DNA of 30,340 bases, from positions 1-30,340 of the forward strand of contig JALNZZ010000008.1 of NCBI GenBank assembly GCA_023229065.1, in the 5' to 3' direction. Made by a program: the position numbers and the translations under genes. Position 1 is the stretch's first letter; every line of letters starts with the position of its first letter. Below are positions 7,647 to 15,826 of the stretch, in pieces. This stretch comes from Porticoccaceae bacterium. GTDB taxonomy: Bacteria > Pseudomonadota > Gammaproteobacteria > Pseudomonadales > Porticoccaceae. The notes under the pieces were generated by a model. That model saw nothing but the letters and a program-made list of their open reading frames with translations, was not told the origin of the DNA and did no database searches.

Positions 7647-8381
7647 CTATCCAATTCGTTCGAGCATGTCGATGTACTGCCCCAGGCGCGCCCGGTTTTG
7701 GCGGGCGTCGGGCTCGGGCTTGGGGCGCTCGGTGAGTGCTTTTGGGGCGTTTTTGTAGGCGGCCAGGTTCCAGGCAGAGCGGTTGTTGGCCGCTGCGCTG
7801 TCATCGCTGGTGAAAATGTCGTGTACGAAGCCGAGCCGCTTGGCATCGGTGGCGCTGAACCAGGTCTCGCCGTCCATCCAGCTGACAATCTGGTTGCGCT
7901 CTTCGCCGGTGACGGCGGCGTAATCGCTGCCGATGGCGTCATCGATCTGCTCCAGCAGGTCGGCTGTCTTGCGCAGGTCGTTGCGGTCGCCAAAGCCCAG
8001 CGTCCAGCTGTTGTGGATCATCCAGAAGGCGCCCTCGGCTATCACCCGGCGGTCGCCGCCCAGCGCCACCGTGGTGGCAGCGCTGGCGGCCAGGCCGTCG
8101 ATGTGGACGCTGACGTTGCCGGTATAGCGTTTGAGGCGGGTTTGTATCGCCCTGCCCTCAAACACGTCGCCGCCTGGCGAGTTGAGGTAGATGTCGATAT
8201 CCAACCCGCCAATGTCCTCAAGGGTCCGGCCCACGGCGTGCGCGGAGATGCCGAACCACGGATCAATCACGCCGTCCATGTAGACGGCGGCGCGGTCGCC
8301 TTTGGATTCTGCGCGAATGGTGCTGTCGCGGTCGTGGTTGTCGATAATGAGCTGCAGCAGTTGCCGCATCTTATTGTGCAT
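7647..8381 (-). CDS. Prohead maturation protease, ClpP-like
   Basis: 244 residues from ATG at 8381 (AGGAG eight bases upstream), overlapping the portal stop by 11 bases. The ClpP-fold signatures are clear: LDIDIYLNSPGGDVFEGRAI, the serine in HIDGLAASAATTVALGG and the histidine in GAFWMIHNSW. The acidic third residue would lie in the following helix region (DLLEQIDDAIG). Phage members of this peptidase S14 family cleave the capsid delta domain and themselves during head maturation. The C-terminus (KALTERPKPEPDARQNR) is a disordered charged tail. Confidence 0.95.
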   Translation of the reverse strand: MHNKMRQLLQLIIDNHDRDSTIRAESKGDRAAVYMDGVIDPWFGISAHAVGRTLEDIGGLDIDIYLNSPGGDVFEGRAIQTRLKRYTGNVSVHIDGLAASAATTVALGGDRRVIAEGAFWMIHNSWTLGFGDRNDLRKTADLLEQIDDAIGSDYAAVTGEERNQIVSWMDGETWFSATDAKRLGFVHDIFTSDDSAAANNRSAWNLAAYKNAPKALTERPKPEPDARQNRARLGQYIDMLERIG

Positions 8382-9645
8382 TGCCAGGCTCCTTTGGGGC
8401 TGCCAGTCGTGGGTCGTAGGGTTGGTCGTAGACCGGGTTGTCCAGCGGGGGCAGGTTCTCGATGCGCCGCACTTCGTTAATGGCCATGTAGCCCGGCACG
8501 TTGGAGCCGCCAAGGGCGGACTTATAGGCCTCGTTGCGCTCTTTGAGCGTGCCCCGCATCAGGCCGGCGGTGACGAACTCGGCGAACTCGGGGCGGCGCA
8601 GGAACAGCTTGCGGTTGAGCTCTTGCTCAAACCGGACGATGTGCGGCGACATCGTGTAGCGAATAAATGCCAGGCCGAGCTCTGCCATGCCGGAGCCCCA
8701 GGCGGTGACCTTGTCGCCCTGGTTGACCATAAAGCCGGGGATGCCGAAGGCCGTCGCGATATTGAGGTTCTCAAACTGCCGGCTTTCGATTAGCTGGCTG
8801 TCTTTGGCGTTGATATTGAGTTGGTGAAGGCTCAAGCCTTTTGAGATAGTCAGGGGTTTGCGGCGATTGCCCAGACCGCCATAGGTGCGCACCCAGGCGT
8901 CCCTGAACGCCTCTTGGTCTTCGGCGCTCCACCTGCCCTCCTTCGTTACCGCGATGTCTTGGTGAGCGCCGTTCTGAAAGAAGTCGCCGCTGAACTGCTC
9001 CATGGCCATGTTGAGGCCGATGGAGTTGACCGCGGCGTACTTGATAACGGAGAGGCTGCGCTCGCCGTTGAATCCGAAGCCGGCGAAGTGCAGCACGTCA
9101 TCCTGGTCGAAGCCGCGAAAGCCGTCGTCCAGCTGGACCGCATACAGCAGGCGGTTGCCTCTGCGCCTGACGGTTACTGCCAGCGGGCTGACGGGCAGAA
9201 ACTCCACAGGGTCGCCGTACTGGTCCCGCATGATCACGGCAAACCCGTCGCCCTCCAGCAGCACTGCCGAGGTGATGTACTCCCAGAACATGGCGGCAGA
9301 CATCAGCGGCGTTGGCTGCAGGTTGAGCATGGCTGCCAGCGGGTGGCCGGTGTCTCTTTCGCGGCCTTGGGGGGCGTCGCGAAAGATGTGGATCGGCATG
9401 CCGGCCATGGCGCCAGCGATGAGTCGAGTGCAGGCGTAGACGATGGCGACGCGCATGGCGGTACGGCTGTTGACCACCGGGCCGGCGATGCTGGGCATGA
9501 TGCCGAGTATGTCGGTTAGCTCTTCGATGCTGTTGAGCTCGCGGCTGCCGTCCTCGTTGCTCACGTCGGGCGCCTGGATCGTGGGCTCTTGGCGGGCGCT
9601 TTGCGCCGCTGGCGCGGTGCGTTTGAATCGGCTAAGCAGTCCCAT
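8371..9645 (-). CDS. Portal protein, HK97 family
   Basis: 424 residues from ATG at 9645, in TGATG overlap with the terminase stop; the long upstream in-frame extension is non-coding shadow of the terminase gene. It begins MGLLSRFKR, as many HK97-type portals do. It carries VNSRTAMRVAIVYACTRLIA, DGFAVIMRDQYGDPVEFLPV, DDVLHFAGFGFNGERSLSVI and the C-terminal MAINEVRRIENLPPLDN motif of the phage portal family. The dodecameric portal forms the DNA entry vertex and binds the terminase motor. An extra SIEELTDILGI segment near residue 35 may be a lineage-specific N-terminal arm. Confidence 0.96.
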   Translation of the reverse strand: MGLLSRFKRTAPAAQSARQEPTIQAPDVSNEDGSRELNSIEELTDILGIMPSIAGPVVNSRTAMRVAIVYACTRLIAGAMAGMPIHIFRDAPQGRERDTGHPLAAMLNLQPTPLMSAAMFWEYITSAVLLEGDGFAVIMRDQYGDPVEFLPVSPLAVTVRRRGNRLLYAVQLDDGFRGFDQDDVLHFAGFGFNGERSLSVIKYAAVNSIGLNMAMEQFSGDFFQNGAHQDIAVTKEGRWSAEDQEAFRDAWVRTYGGLGNRRKPLTISKGLSLHQLNINAKDSQLIESRQFENLNIATAFGIPGFMVNQGDKVTAWGSGMAELGLAFIRYTMSPHIVRFEQELNRKLFLRRPEFAEFVTAGLMRGTLKERNEAYKSALGGSNVPGYMAINEVRRIENLPPLDNPVYDQPYDPRLAAPKEPGNAQ

Positions 9646-11372
9646 CAGTCCAGTTCCACAAAGTCTTGGTCGTCTTCTTCGTCGCCCGACATGGCAAGCG
9701 CGATGCTCATGATCAGGGCGACAGCGGGGTCGATCTTTTCTGACACTTTGCTCTTGTCTGGCTTGATGTCGCCAGCAGGGTTGGTGTCGGCAACCACATT
9801 GCTGATGGCCCAGGTGAGCAGTGGGTCGTTGTGCTCCAGCCGCTGCGTGAGTATTAGCCGCATCAGCTCTTTCATGGGGGCCGACATGCTGGCAAAGCCC
9901 TGGCCAAACTTGATCATGGGCACGCCTTCGCTCATCAGGTCGTTGACCAGTTGTGAGCTGTTCCAGCGGTCGAAGGCGATGCCTTGCACGTCGAAGCGCT
10001 CGCAGGCGAGCAGGATGTCTTTTTTGATCCAGTCGTAGTCGATGGTTTCGCCAGGCAAGACGCTGAGGTGTCCGCTGTCGCGAAACTGCTCCAGTGTCCT
10101 GTCTCCCTTGCGCAGGCGGCGCTCGAGCGCGGCTTGCGGGAGGTAGGCGCGACCGATGGTGCGGCGGCGCCCATCCGGCAGGGGGAACGTCAGGCGCAGG
10201 GCGCACATGTCCTCAACGCTGGCTAAGTCGAGACCGCCAAAGCACTCCATGCCGTCCAGCTCTGTCTCGGCTGTCTCGCTCCAGGGGCCGAGGCTGTCGA
10301 AGTCGACGCGGCACTGGTGCCAGCGCTCCATGTTCATCCAGAGCGACTCAGCGTAGGTCCAGACGTTGAGGCGCTTGGTGAGAAACTCGACCTTGGCGCT
10401 GGGCATTTCCTTGGCCTTTCTGCACTGGTCGCGCAGATCGTCCAGCTTGACGCTGACGCCCAGGTTGGGGTTGGCCTTTATCCAGAGGCGCTCGTCATCC
10501 CAGCGCTCGATGTCTTCCTCGTCAAGCGTGTAGATGATGGCAAAGAAAGAGTCATCCTCGACCGCTCGCTCAAGTACCTTGACGGCGTAGCCCCGCTGCT
10601 CGTAACCGAACCCCTTGCGGTTGAAGCCTGCCGTGGTGATTCCGCGCATCAGTGGCTGGCGGCGAGACCCTTTTGCGGACTCGAGCACGTCCCAGACGCT
10701 GCTGTTGGGGTGGGCGTGGATCTCGTCCACAAGTCCCGAGTAGACGTTGAGCCCATCCATCTTATTGCTCTCGGAGGAGAGCGGCATAAACACGCAGTGG
10801 CCGTCGTGTGTCTGGATGTGGTGCGTTCGGGCATCCAGCAAACGCCGCAGGTCGGGGGACTGCTGAACCATCGCCTTCGCGCTAGCAAACAGCTCCTTCG
10901 CTTGGTCTCTCTTTGTGGCGGCGCTGTAGACCTTCGCGCCCGGCTCGCCTTCACCGATCAGGTTATATAGACCGCTGGCGGACAGCCGGGTTGTCTTGCC
11001 GTCCTTTCGCGCAACCTCTTCGTATGTGGTTCGGAATCGCCTTGTGCCGTCAGCCCTGAGCCAGCCGTACACCTGCGCCTCAATGAAGCACTGGTGAGGC
11101 GAGAACTCTATAGGTAGGCCCGCGAATTCGCCTTGGTAGTGGCGGCAATATCGGCTGACAAAGCGGAAGTAGCGCGCCGCGCTGAGCTCGTCAAAGCAGA
11201 GCCCGCGCTTGTAGCCCTCCTCAAGGTCGCGGTAGAAGCGATCCACGGCCAGCCTGACGTACTTGCCGGCGACAACCGCACCGGAGCGGACATCTGCCGC
11301 GTATTGGTAAGCCCGGTCGAGCCATAGCCGCCCAGCATCTACCGGCTCGACCTTTTCAGCCGCGCAGCCCAT
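9645..11372 (-). CDS. Terminase large subunit
   Basis: 575 residues, ATG at 11372 overlapping the small-subunit stop. It is the DNA-packaging motor of the HK97/P27-associated terminase family: an N-terminal ATPase with a Walker A-like loop in TYEEVARKDGKTTRLSA and Walker B at NVYSGLVDEIHAHPNS (the DE pair). An RNase H-like nuclease domain follows, with an acidic residue in MECFGGLDLASVEDMCALRL and a second in VQGIAFDRWNSSQLVNDLM; the third is expected near the C-terminal KIDPAVALIMSIALAMSGD. Full length for the family. It works with the small subunit and the portal. Confidence 0.96.
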   Translation of the reverse strand: MGCAAEKVEPVDAGRLWLDRAYQYAADVRSGAVVAGKYVRLAVDRFYRDLEEGYKRGLCFDELSAARYFRFVSRYCRHYQGEFAGLPIEFSPHQCFIEAQVYGWLRADGTRRFRTTYEEVARKDGKTTRLSASGLYNLIGEGEPGAKVYSAATKRDQAKELFASAKAMVQQSPDLRRLLDARTHHIQTHDGHCVFMPLSSESNKMDGLNVYSGLVDEIHAHPNSSVWDVLESAKGSRRQPLMRGITTAGFNRKGFGYEQRGYAVKVLERAVEDDSFFAIIYTLDEEDIERWDDERLWIKANPNLGVSVKLDDLRDQCRKAKEMPSAKVEFLTKRLNVWTYAESLWMNMERWHQCRVDFDSLGPWSETAETELDGMECFGGLDLASVEDMCALRLTFPLPDGRRRTIGRAYLPQAALERRLRKGDRTLEQFRDSGHLSVLPGETIDYDWIKKDILLACERFDVQGIAFDRWNSSQLVNDLMSEGVPMIKFGQGFASMSAPMKELMRLILTQRLEHNDPLLTWAISNVVADTNPAGDIKPDKSKVSEKIDPAVALIMSIALAMSGDEEDDQDFVELD

Positions 11373-11827
11373 CAGTCTAGATCCAGCGCCGTCTGGTTGG
11401 GGTTGTCGATTGCCACGCCCTTGCGAGCCATCGGCGTCATCCCAAATTGCTTGGCCAACACGTTGTACATCTTGCTGTAGCGGGTGAAGGCGACGGAGTA
11501 AGGGCTGATCTGCACGTAGCCGTTCGGTGTCTCCTGAAACTCGCCGTGCTCTTGCAGGTGCTCTTCTGCCTCTTTCGCTCGGGCGTAGTAGGTGCAGAGG
11601 TTTGCCAGGCTGCCTTGGTCAAGGCGCGAGATCAGTCCGTACTCTTTCAGGTGCTTGACCATGTAGCGCCAGTGGCGCTTTGCCTCAGCGCTCAGCCACT
11701 GCGGGCACGATGGCGCCTCGATCGGTACGCCCTGGAAAAGATCGGGGCGCTGAGAGGCTTCTTTCGCGGCGCTCTGGCGGCGGTGATCCTCCATCCGGAC
11801 AACGGACGGGAACTTTGAAATGCTCAT
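11372..11827 (-). CDS. Terminase small subunit, P27 family
   Basis: 151 residues from ATG at 11827 with AAGGGG upstream. It matches the P27-type small terminase pattern: PSCPQWLSAEAKRHWRYMVK, then ISRLDQGSLANLCTYYARAK, then the C-terminal SPYSVAFTRYSKMYNVLAKQ with GMTPMARKGV. The subunit recognises the packaging site and recruits the large subunit. It lies directly after a short non-coding stretch, where the packaging site is a plausible resident. Confidence 0.92.
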   Translation of the reverse strand: MSISKFPSVVRMEDHRRQSAAKEASQRPDLFQGVPIEAPSCPQWLSAEAKRHWRYMVKHLKEYGLISRLDQGSLANLCTYYARAKEAEEHLQEHGEFQETPNGYVQISPYSVAFTRYSKMYNVLAKQFGMTPMARKGVAIDNPNQTALDLD

Positions 11828-11918
11828 GGGCGAAACCCCTTGGAGAATTTAACCCCCCCCTAAAATTTTTAACTCGTACAAAAAGTCGACTCTGCGGGCG
11901 GTGTCCGCGCGGCCGAAC
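11828..11918. other. Short intergenic stretch before the terminase genes; possible packaging-site region
   Basis: About 90 non-coding bases between the HNH and small terminase genes, with a run of nine C residues, an AT-rich patch (CTAAAATTTTTAACT) and a GC-rich end. In HK97-like phages the cos site is usually found near here. I see no defined cos repeat, so this is a positional suggestion only. Confidence 0.3.
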
Positions 11919-12281
11919 TCAAAGTTTTGATGCCCCCCGTGCCCGCTGAGACTCGGCGAGCGTCTTCGCGTCGCTGCACTCGCGGCAGAGGGTTTGCAGG
12001 TTATCGTCGTCGTCCGTGCCGCCCTCTGCGAGCGGTACGACGTGGTCGCAAACCCCGGCAGACGGACCTGACAGCCCCACCGGTACAGGCCGACCTTTGC
12101 GCAGGTGTTCTTGGCAGAGGTAGTTGTCACGCTCAAAGATTCTTTGTCTGGTTCTGCGCCACGGTCTGCCGCCGCGGCCTGAGCCGGTGCGCTTTCCTGT
12201 GCTCCAGCCCTTGCGCTTTGGGCATACCCCTTTGTGCGTGGTTGCACACGATGGGCACCAACGCAAGGGTTTGAGCGCCAT
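11919..12281 (-). CDS. HNH endonuclease (packaging-associated type)
   Basis: 120 residues from ATG at 12281, coupled to the upstream stop by TGATG. An N-terminal zinc-ribbon-like CPSC...HKGVC segment and a basic linker are followed by the HNH core: GVCDHVVPLAEGGTDDDDN, then LQTLCRECSDAKT. The first His of the motif (in DHV) and the Asn (in DNLQ) are present. The position normally holding the last His (C-H in LCxxCH) is Ser here. HNH proteins next to terminase (HK97 gp74-like) assist cos cleavage and packaging. The altered residue may reduce activity, or a neighbouring residue may substitute. Confidence 0.88.
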   Translation of the reverse strand: MALKPLRWCPSCATTHKGVCPKRKGWSTGKRTGSGRGGRPWRRTRQRIFERDNYLCQEHLRKGRPVPVGLSGPSAGVCDHVVPLAEGGTDDDDNLQTLCRECSDAKTLAESQRARGASKL

Positions 12282-12715
12282 CAGCGCACCTTGTCCTTCC
12301 ATCGGGCGACCAGCTGCGAGTAGCTGGCCACGGCAGCCCAGCGCCACCAGTGGTGATAGCGGAACGGATTAAGCAGATGCCGGTCAGGCGAGTATTCCTT
12401 GAGCTGGCGACGGAACAGCGCGTCGGCCTTGCGGCGCACAGACCACGGCACCAGCCGGGCGTTGGTCATGTCGCACAGCACATCGTGGATCAGCGAGGCG
12501 CGCAGCATGGCTGGCGTCTGCGCCACCGGGCCGCTGCCAAAATCCCACTCAAAGCCGTGGCGCACGGTGAGCAGGCCATTGGGCTCCAGGCGCGCATAGC
12601 GCCCTTTGCGGGGTAGCAGCGCCTCGTGGCCGGTGATGCCAGTGGCAGCGTAGACATCAGAGAGCAGCCGACCCCAGCGCTTGCCGCGGATCAGCTCATA
12701 GCAAAGCCGGTCCAT
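12281..12715 (-). CDS. DUF1353-like phage protein
   Basis: 144 residues from ATG at 12715, overlapping the lipoprotein stop. It has the conserved pattern of DUF1353 proteins: GLLTVRHGFEWDFGSGPVAQ, then ASLIHDVLCDMTNARLVPWS, then RRKADALFRRQLKEY. These short phage proteins commonly sit beside lysis or tail genes. The invariant His-Asp pair in LIHDVL suggests a metal- or peptidoglycan-related role, but no activity is established as far as I know. Confidence 0.75.
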   Translation of the reverse strand: MDRLCYELIRGKRWGRLLSDVYAATGITGHEALLPRKGRYARLEPNGLLTVRHGFEWDFGSGPVAQTPAMLRASLIHDVLCDMTNARLVPWSVRRKADALFRRQLKEYSPDRHLLNPFRYHHWWRWAAVASYSQLVARWKDKVR

Positions 12716-13116
12716 CAGTACGCTCGGGCCGCTGCCTGGATAGTCCACAGCACATCGCGGATCGCGGCCACATGCTCAGCCGACAGCGGCACGTCGTACT
12801 CCAGCTGCAGACGGTGTGCCACGTCGCCCAGGATCGTATCCACCAGGTAGCGATCGCTCGGTAGCATGTCGTGGTAGCCAGTGGCTTGGCGCACCACATC
12901 GCCCAGCGCACCGAGCTGGATGCCCTCTGCCAGTACTGCCTCGACACGTGCCGTGCGCTCGATCACGTCCTGCGCGTCCACAGCGCCGCGCTCGATCAGT
13001 TTCATGGTGGCGTACACCGGCACCACGTTAGCCGACGGCGTTGCGCAGCCGGCAAGAAAGCCCAGCGCCATAGCCAGTACTGCTATCAGAATCATGCGGA
13101 TCATCATCGCCTCCAT
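12715..13116 (-). CDS. Phage lipoprotein downstream of the endolysin; possible spanin component
   Basis: 133 residues from ATG at 13116, overlapping the endolysin stop. The N-terminus is a lipoprotein signal (MIRMILIAVLAMALGFLAGC, lipobox LAGC), giving a lipid-anchored protein after Cys-24 or so. The rest is a soluble helical domain (LIERGAVDAQDVIERTARVE; PLSAEHVAAIRDVLWTIQAA). Being third in a holin-endolysin cassette suggests an outer-membrane disruption role, but it lacks the proline-rich Rz1 composition and no Rz partner is seen. A simple envelope lipoprotein is equally possible. Confidence 0.7.
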   Translation of the reverse strand: MEAMMIRMILIAVLAMALGFLAGCATPSANVVPVYATMKLIERGAVDAQDVIERTARVEAVLAEGIQLGALGDVVRQATGYHDMLPSDRYLVDTILGDVAHRLQLEYDVPLSAEHVAAIRDVLWTIQAAARAY

Positions 13117-13583
13117 CAGTCGATGCCGGTAAAGAAACGGTGCGCGCCGATCTCCACATAGTCATCACGGCGCGACCAGGACGGTGCCCGCGAGCTCTTG
13201 TGCAGCACAGTAGTGAGGTAGTGCGTTGCCCCGCCAGTGGGGTCGGGCATCCAGCCATCAGCCGCATCGAGCAGCGCCTTGAGTGAGGCGCGGCAAGTGC
13301 GGTCCTGGATGGCCTTGCGGTACTCTTCCCGCAGTCGCGAGAGGATCGAGTAGTTGGGGTCGCCGGCATTCCAGCAGCTGAACTGCCAGGGCTTGAGGCA
13401 GACCGCAGCCATCGAGTGGTTTTCGTAGGGCGCGACACTCGTGCCCCACCACCGCCGCGCCCGCATCCGGTTGAGGATGCAGTGCGCCACCGCCAGCCGC
13501 CCCTGCTGGGTGCAGCCGCGCGCCTCGCCGTGGATGGTCAGCGCGCCGACCAGGATGTCGGTGTCATTTAAAGTCAGGGCCAT
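13116..13583 (-). CDS. Endolysin, SleB-type cell wall hydrolase
   Basis: 155 residues if ATG 13583 is used; a TTG five codons upstream is the alternative. The gene overlaps the holin by 10 bases. It matches the hydrolase_2/SleB family: ALTIHGEARGCTQQGRLAVA with the catalytic Glu near residue 20, then HCILNRM, then VCLKPWQFSCWNAGDPN, then DPTGGATHYLTTV. These enzymes cleave peptidoglycan glycan strands. There is no signal peptide, so release depends on the holin. The paired Cys residues may form disulfides. Confidence 0.88.
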   Translation of the reverse strand: MALTLNDTDILVGALTIHGEARGCTQQGRLAVAHCILNRMRARRWWGTSVAPYENHSMAAVCLKPWQFSCWNAGDPNYSILSRLREEYRKAIQDRTCRASLKALLDAADGWMPDPTGGATHYLTTVLHKSSRAPSWSRRDDYVEIGAHRFFTGID

Positions 13584-13795
13584 AGCCGTGACACCCAATC
13601 GATCAGTCGGCTAATTTGGGGCCGGTACTTGGCAATGACCGTCGGCACGTCGATGGCCAAGCGCGCAACCACCGCCAAGATCGACAGTGTCATCAGCCAT
13701 TGCTCAGGCGACATCGCGGCCACCAGGAATCCAGACGCATAGATCGGATATGCCCACCAGGCTCCGTGATGCTCGGGCATCGCTCTCGTTCCCAT
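13574..13795 (-). CDS. Probable holin
   Basis: 73 residues from ATG 13795 (AGGTGG upstream); an internal ATG at 13780 (MPEHHGAWW) and an upstream ATG inside a terminator at 13834 are alternatives. Two hydrophobic segments (WWAYPIYASGFLVAAM and QWLMTLSILAVVARLAI) are followed by a basic amphipathic tail, the size and topology of a small phage holin. First gene after the late promoter/terminator region and coupled to the endolysin. A possible dual start (MGTRAMPEHH / MPEHH), as in lambda S107/S105, is visible but unproven. Confidence 0.78.
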   Translation of the reverse strand: MGTRAMPEHHGAWWAYPIYASGFLVAAMSPEQWLMTLSILAVVARLAIDVPTVIAKYRPQISRLIDWVSRLWP

Positions 13796-13834
13796 TCTCT
13801 CCACCTGCCGCCGGCATTGGTGAATTTCAGCCAT

Positions 13835-13862
13835 AAAAAAGGCCCGCGCCAAAGCACGGGCC
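13835..13862 (-). terminator. Late-leader terminator T1 (nearest the holin gene)
   Basis: Stem GGCCCG/CGGGCC with extra pairs near a CAAA loop, followed on the minus strand by TTTTTT. It is the last of three hairpin terminators between the late promoter and the lysis genes. Confidence 0.85.
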
Positions 13863-13869
13863 TGCGAAT

Positions 13870-13890
13870 AAAAACCCCGCCGAAGCGGGG
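13870..13890 (-). terminator. Late-leader terminator T2
   Basis: Perfect 6-bp stem CCCCGC/GCGGGG around a stable tetraloop (minus strand TTCG), followed by a U-run. Middle of three tandem terminators. Confidence 0.88.
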
Positions 13891-13940
13891 CGATCGTCGG
13901 GGGGATGGACGAACTCGGTAGCGTGAGAAAATCGGGCAAT

Positions 13941-13966
13941 AAAAAACCCGGCACGGTGGCCGGGTT
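13941..13966 (-). terminator. Late-leader terminator T3 (promoter-proximal)
   Basis: Stem CCCGGC/GCCGGG, extendable by AA/TT, with a 6-base loop and TTTTTT on the minus strand. It lies about 30 bases after the predicted late transcription start, as tR' does in lambda. Confidence 0.85.
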
Positions 13967-14000
13967 CTGTCATGCGCGGGTTTCCCCACGATAGGCCTAA

Positions 14001-14029
14001 ATAGTGGTGCACCGGTGCACTGGTGTCAA
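14001..14029 (-). promoter_or_regulatory. Late promoter (pR'-like) with a palindrome in its spacer
   Basis: Minus strand has a perfect TTGACA (14024-14029), a 17-base spacer and CACTAT as -10 (14001-14006). The spacer contains the perfect 14-bp palindrome GTGCACCGGTGCAC (14007-14020). The site lies directly after the Q-like gene and just before three terminators, the arrangement used for Q-dependent late transcription. The palindrome may be the Q-binding element or an operator. Confidence 0.65.
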
Positions 14030-14032
14030 GCC

Positions 14033-14416
14033 CTAAGCAATGTTTTTCAGGTAAAGCGCCCCGTAAAGCCGGTTAAGCGCGCAATCGCGCAGCTGCATCA
14101 CCTTGCGCTTGCTCGTCCGGCTGGCCCTCGCCACCGCGCTCAGGCTGCGCCGGTAGCAGTACAACGCCACCATCACCGCCACTGTCTCCGGGCCCATGCT
14201 GGCAATCATCTTGTCCAGCGCCTCGCAGTACTCCTCGGGCGCGTAAGGTGCGGGCACTGCGGCTGGCTCTTGATCACCCCAGCCCGCCCCCTCTGCCACC
14301 AGCCAGGTCCATCCCGGTGCTTTGGCCCCCAGCATCCGGTCGATACGAGGCCGTGCCCACCTGCCCCACGCCAGTATCTCAATGTCGTCCTCAAGTTGCG
14401 TCACCGATAACGCCAT
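14033..14416 (-). CDS. Late antiterminator, phage Q-like
   Basis: 127 residues from ATG 14416 (GAGG six bases upstream), rather than 14437. The pattern resembles phage antitermination Q proteins of the 21/82 type: an N-terminal DIEILAWGRWARPRIDRMLG, a central helix EYCEALDKMIASMGPETVAV, then an HTH-like MVALYCYRRSLSAVARASRT with SKRKVMQLRDCALNRLYGAL, close in form to sigma region 4. It would bind DNA in the late promoter and let RNA polymerase pass the tandem terminators. Its place just before that promoter and the lysis genes is exactly that of lambda Q. Confidence 0.8.
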   Translation of the reverse strand: MALSVTQLEDDIEILAWGRWARPRIDRMLGAKAPGWTWLVAEGAGWGDQEPAAVPAPYAPEEYCEALDKMIASMGPETVAVMVALYCYRRSLSAVARASRTSKRKVMQLRDCALNRLYGALYLKNIA

Positions 14417-14452
14417 TTTTTCCTCTCCCTCCGCCAAAAATAAACCGTCTCT

Positions 14453-15826
14453 CTAACCGTCGTACCAGTCTCGCTCTTGATCACCACTCGGCGGCTGATC
14501 GTATGTCGATTTGCTTTCCATCAGCTGGTACTGCCCCAGCCAGGTCAAGTAATCGCTGCCGATCTCTGCCTCTCGGCTCTTGGCCGTGATCACCTCCACC
14601 TGGCCCGGATACTGCGATGATTCCTTGTTGTAATACTCATCGCGGTACAGAAACTGCACCACGTCCGCGTCCTGCTCGATGGAACCGCTATCGCGCAGGT
14701 CGCGCAGCACGGGCCGCTTGCTGGGCCGATCGTCCACCGACCGGTTGAGCTGCGCCAGCACGATCACAGGGCACTCCAGCTCTCGCGCCAGCCGCTTGAG
14801 TGTGCGCGTCACCTCGCCGATTTGATCCGCCGTGCTGCGCTCCCGGCCCTCGTGCTCGATCAGCCCGAGGTAGTCCACCACCACCAGCCTCACCGGGCGG
14901 CGGCGACGCTCTCCCAGCGCCATGCTGCGCACTTCTCGCACCGTGAGGCCGGGCTGGTCGCAGATCCGTATGTCGAGCTCCTTGAGCGCCTGCACTGCCG
15001 TTATCATCCGACTGCTGCTGTCAGCGTGATCAAACACCTTCGCCGACCGCAGCAGGTCTTTTTTGATCTTCCCCTGCATCGCCACCAGCCGCTGTGCCAG
15101 GCTCCCGGCGGTCATCTCCAGCGAGTACACCAGCACCGAGCCGGGCACCTTTTGCAGCGCCACCTGGCGCACCACGTTGAGGGCGTAGGCCGTTTTACCC
15201 ATACCGGGGCGCGCGCCCACCACAATCAGCTCGCCGTCCTGCAGCCCGCCCAGGCGGTGGTCGATGTTGTGGTAGCCCGTTTGCAGGCCCTCAAGGCCGG
15301 GGTTATCGTACTTGTACCCGATCCGGTCCACCTCCTCCTTGAGCACCACCGCCATCGGCTCAAACTTCGCTAGCCCCGTGCGCGCGTCCAGGCTGGCCAG
15401 CAGCGACTCAGCCTTGGTGATGGGGTCAGCGCAGGTGGGGTCCAAAAACGCATCCCGCGCCGCGCCCAGCGTCAAAAACCACACCCGGCGCTGCGCCCGC
15501 TCCATCACGATCTGCGCGTAAGCCGCTGTGTTGGCCGCGCTGGGCGTGTCCCGCAGCAACTCCAGCACGTACTCGTGCCCGCCAGCCCGCTCCAGCTCGC
15601 CGCTGGCACCCAGCTGCTCCAGCAGGGTGATGCCATCCACTGGCACACCTTTGGCCTGCAACGCCGCCATGGCGCTCCACAGTGCTCGATGGCTGGCCAC
15701 GCTGAAGTGGTCAGCCTTCAGCCCGCACTCCTCAGCCGCCCCAAACCCGTCCGGATCAATCATTGCGGCCCCGATCACCGCCTGCTCTGCTGCCTCACTG
15801 GTCAGCGTTGTGTTGTTGTCGCTCAT
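14453..15826 (-). CDS. dnaB: Replicative DNA helicase, DnaB family
   Basis: 457 residues, ATG 15826 overlapping the initiator stop. The N-terminal DnaB domain (SEAAEQAVIGAAMIDPDGFG; primase-binding part) is followed by the RecA-like helicase domain: Walker A in VVGARPGMGKTAYALN, Walker B LVVVDYLGLI, motif H3-like VIVLAQLNRSVDDRPSKRP, and SGSIEQDADVVQFLYRDEYY. It is full length for the family and should unwind DNA at the phage fork. With its own helicase, the phage need not recruit the host DnaB with a P-like loader; no DnaC-type loader is seen nearby. Confidence 0.96.
   Translation of the reverse strand: MSDNNTTLTSEAAEQAVIGAAMIDPDGFGAAEECGLKADHFSVASHRALWSAMAALQAKGVPVDGITLLEQLGASGELERAGGHEYVLELLRDTPSAANTAAYAQIVMERAQRRVWFLTLGAARDAFLDPTCADPITKAESLLASLDARTGLAKFEPMAVVLKEEVDRIGYKYDNPGLEGLQTGYHNIDHRLGGLQDGELIVVGARPGMGKTAYALNVVRQVALQKVPGSVLVYSLEMTAGSLAQRLVAMQGKIKKDLLRSAKVFDHADSSSRMITAVQALKELDIRICDQPGLTVREVRSMALGERRRRPVRLVVVDYLGLIEHEGRERSTADQIGEVTRTLKRLARELECPVIVLAQLNRSVDDRPSKRPVLRDLRDSGSIEQDADVVQFLYRDEYYNKESSQYPGQVEVITAKSREAEIGSDYLTWLGQYQLMESKSTYDQPPSGDQERDWYDG

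Noticed and set aside
9646..10206. N-terminal extension of the portal frame
   Set aside because: It overlaps the conserved nuclease domain of terminase in another frame. The portal proper starts at 9645 (MGLLSRFKR), coupled to the terminase stop.
11846..11854. Run of C residues upstream of the small terminase as a cos end
   Set aside because: A homopolymer alone does not define a cos site, and no flanking R-site repeats are seen.
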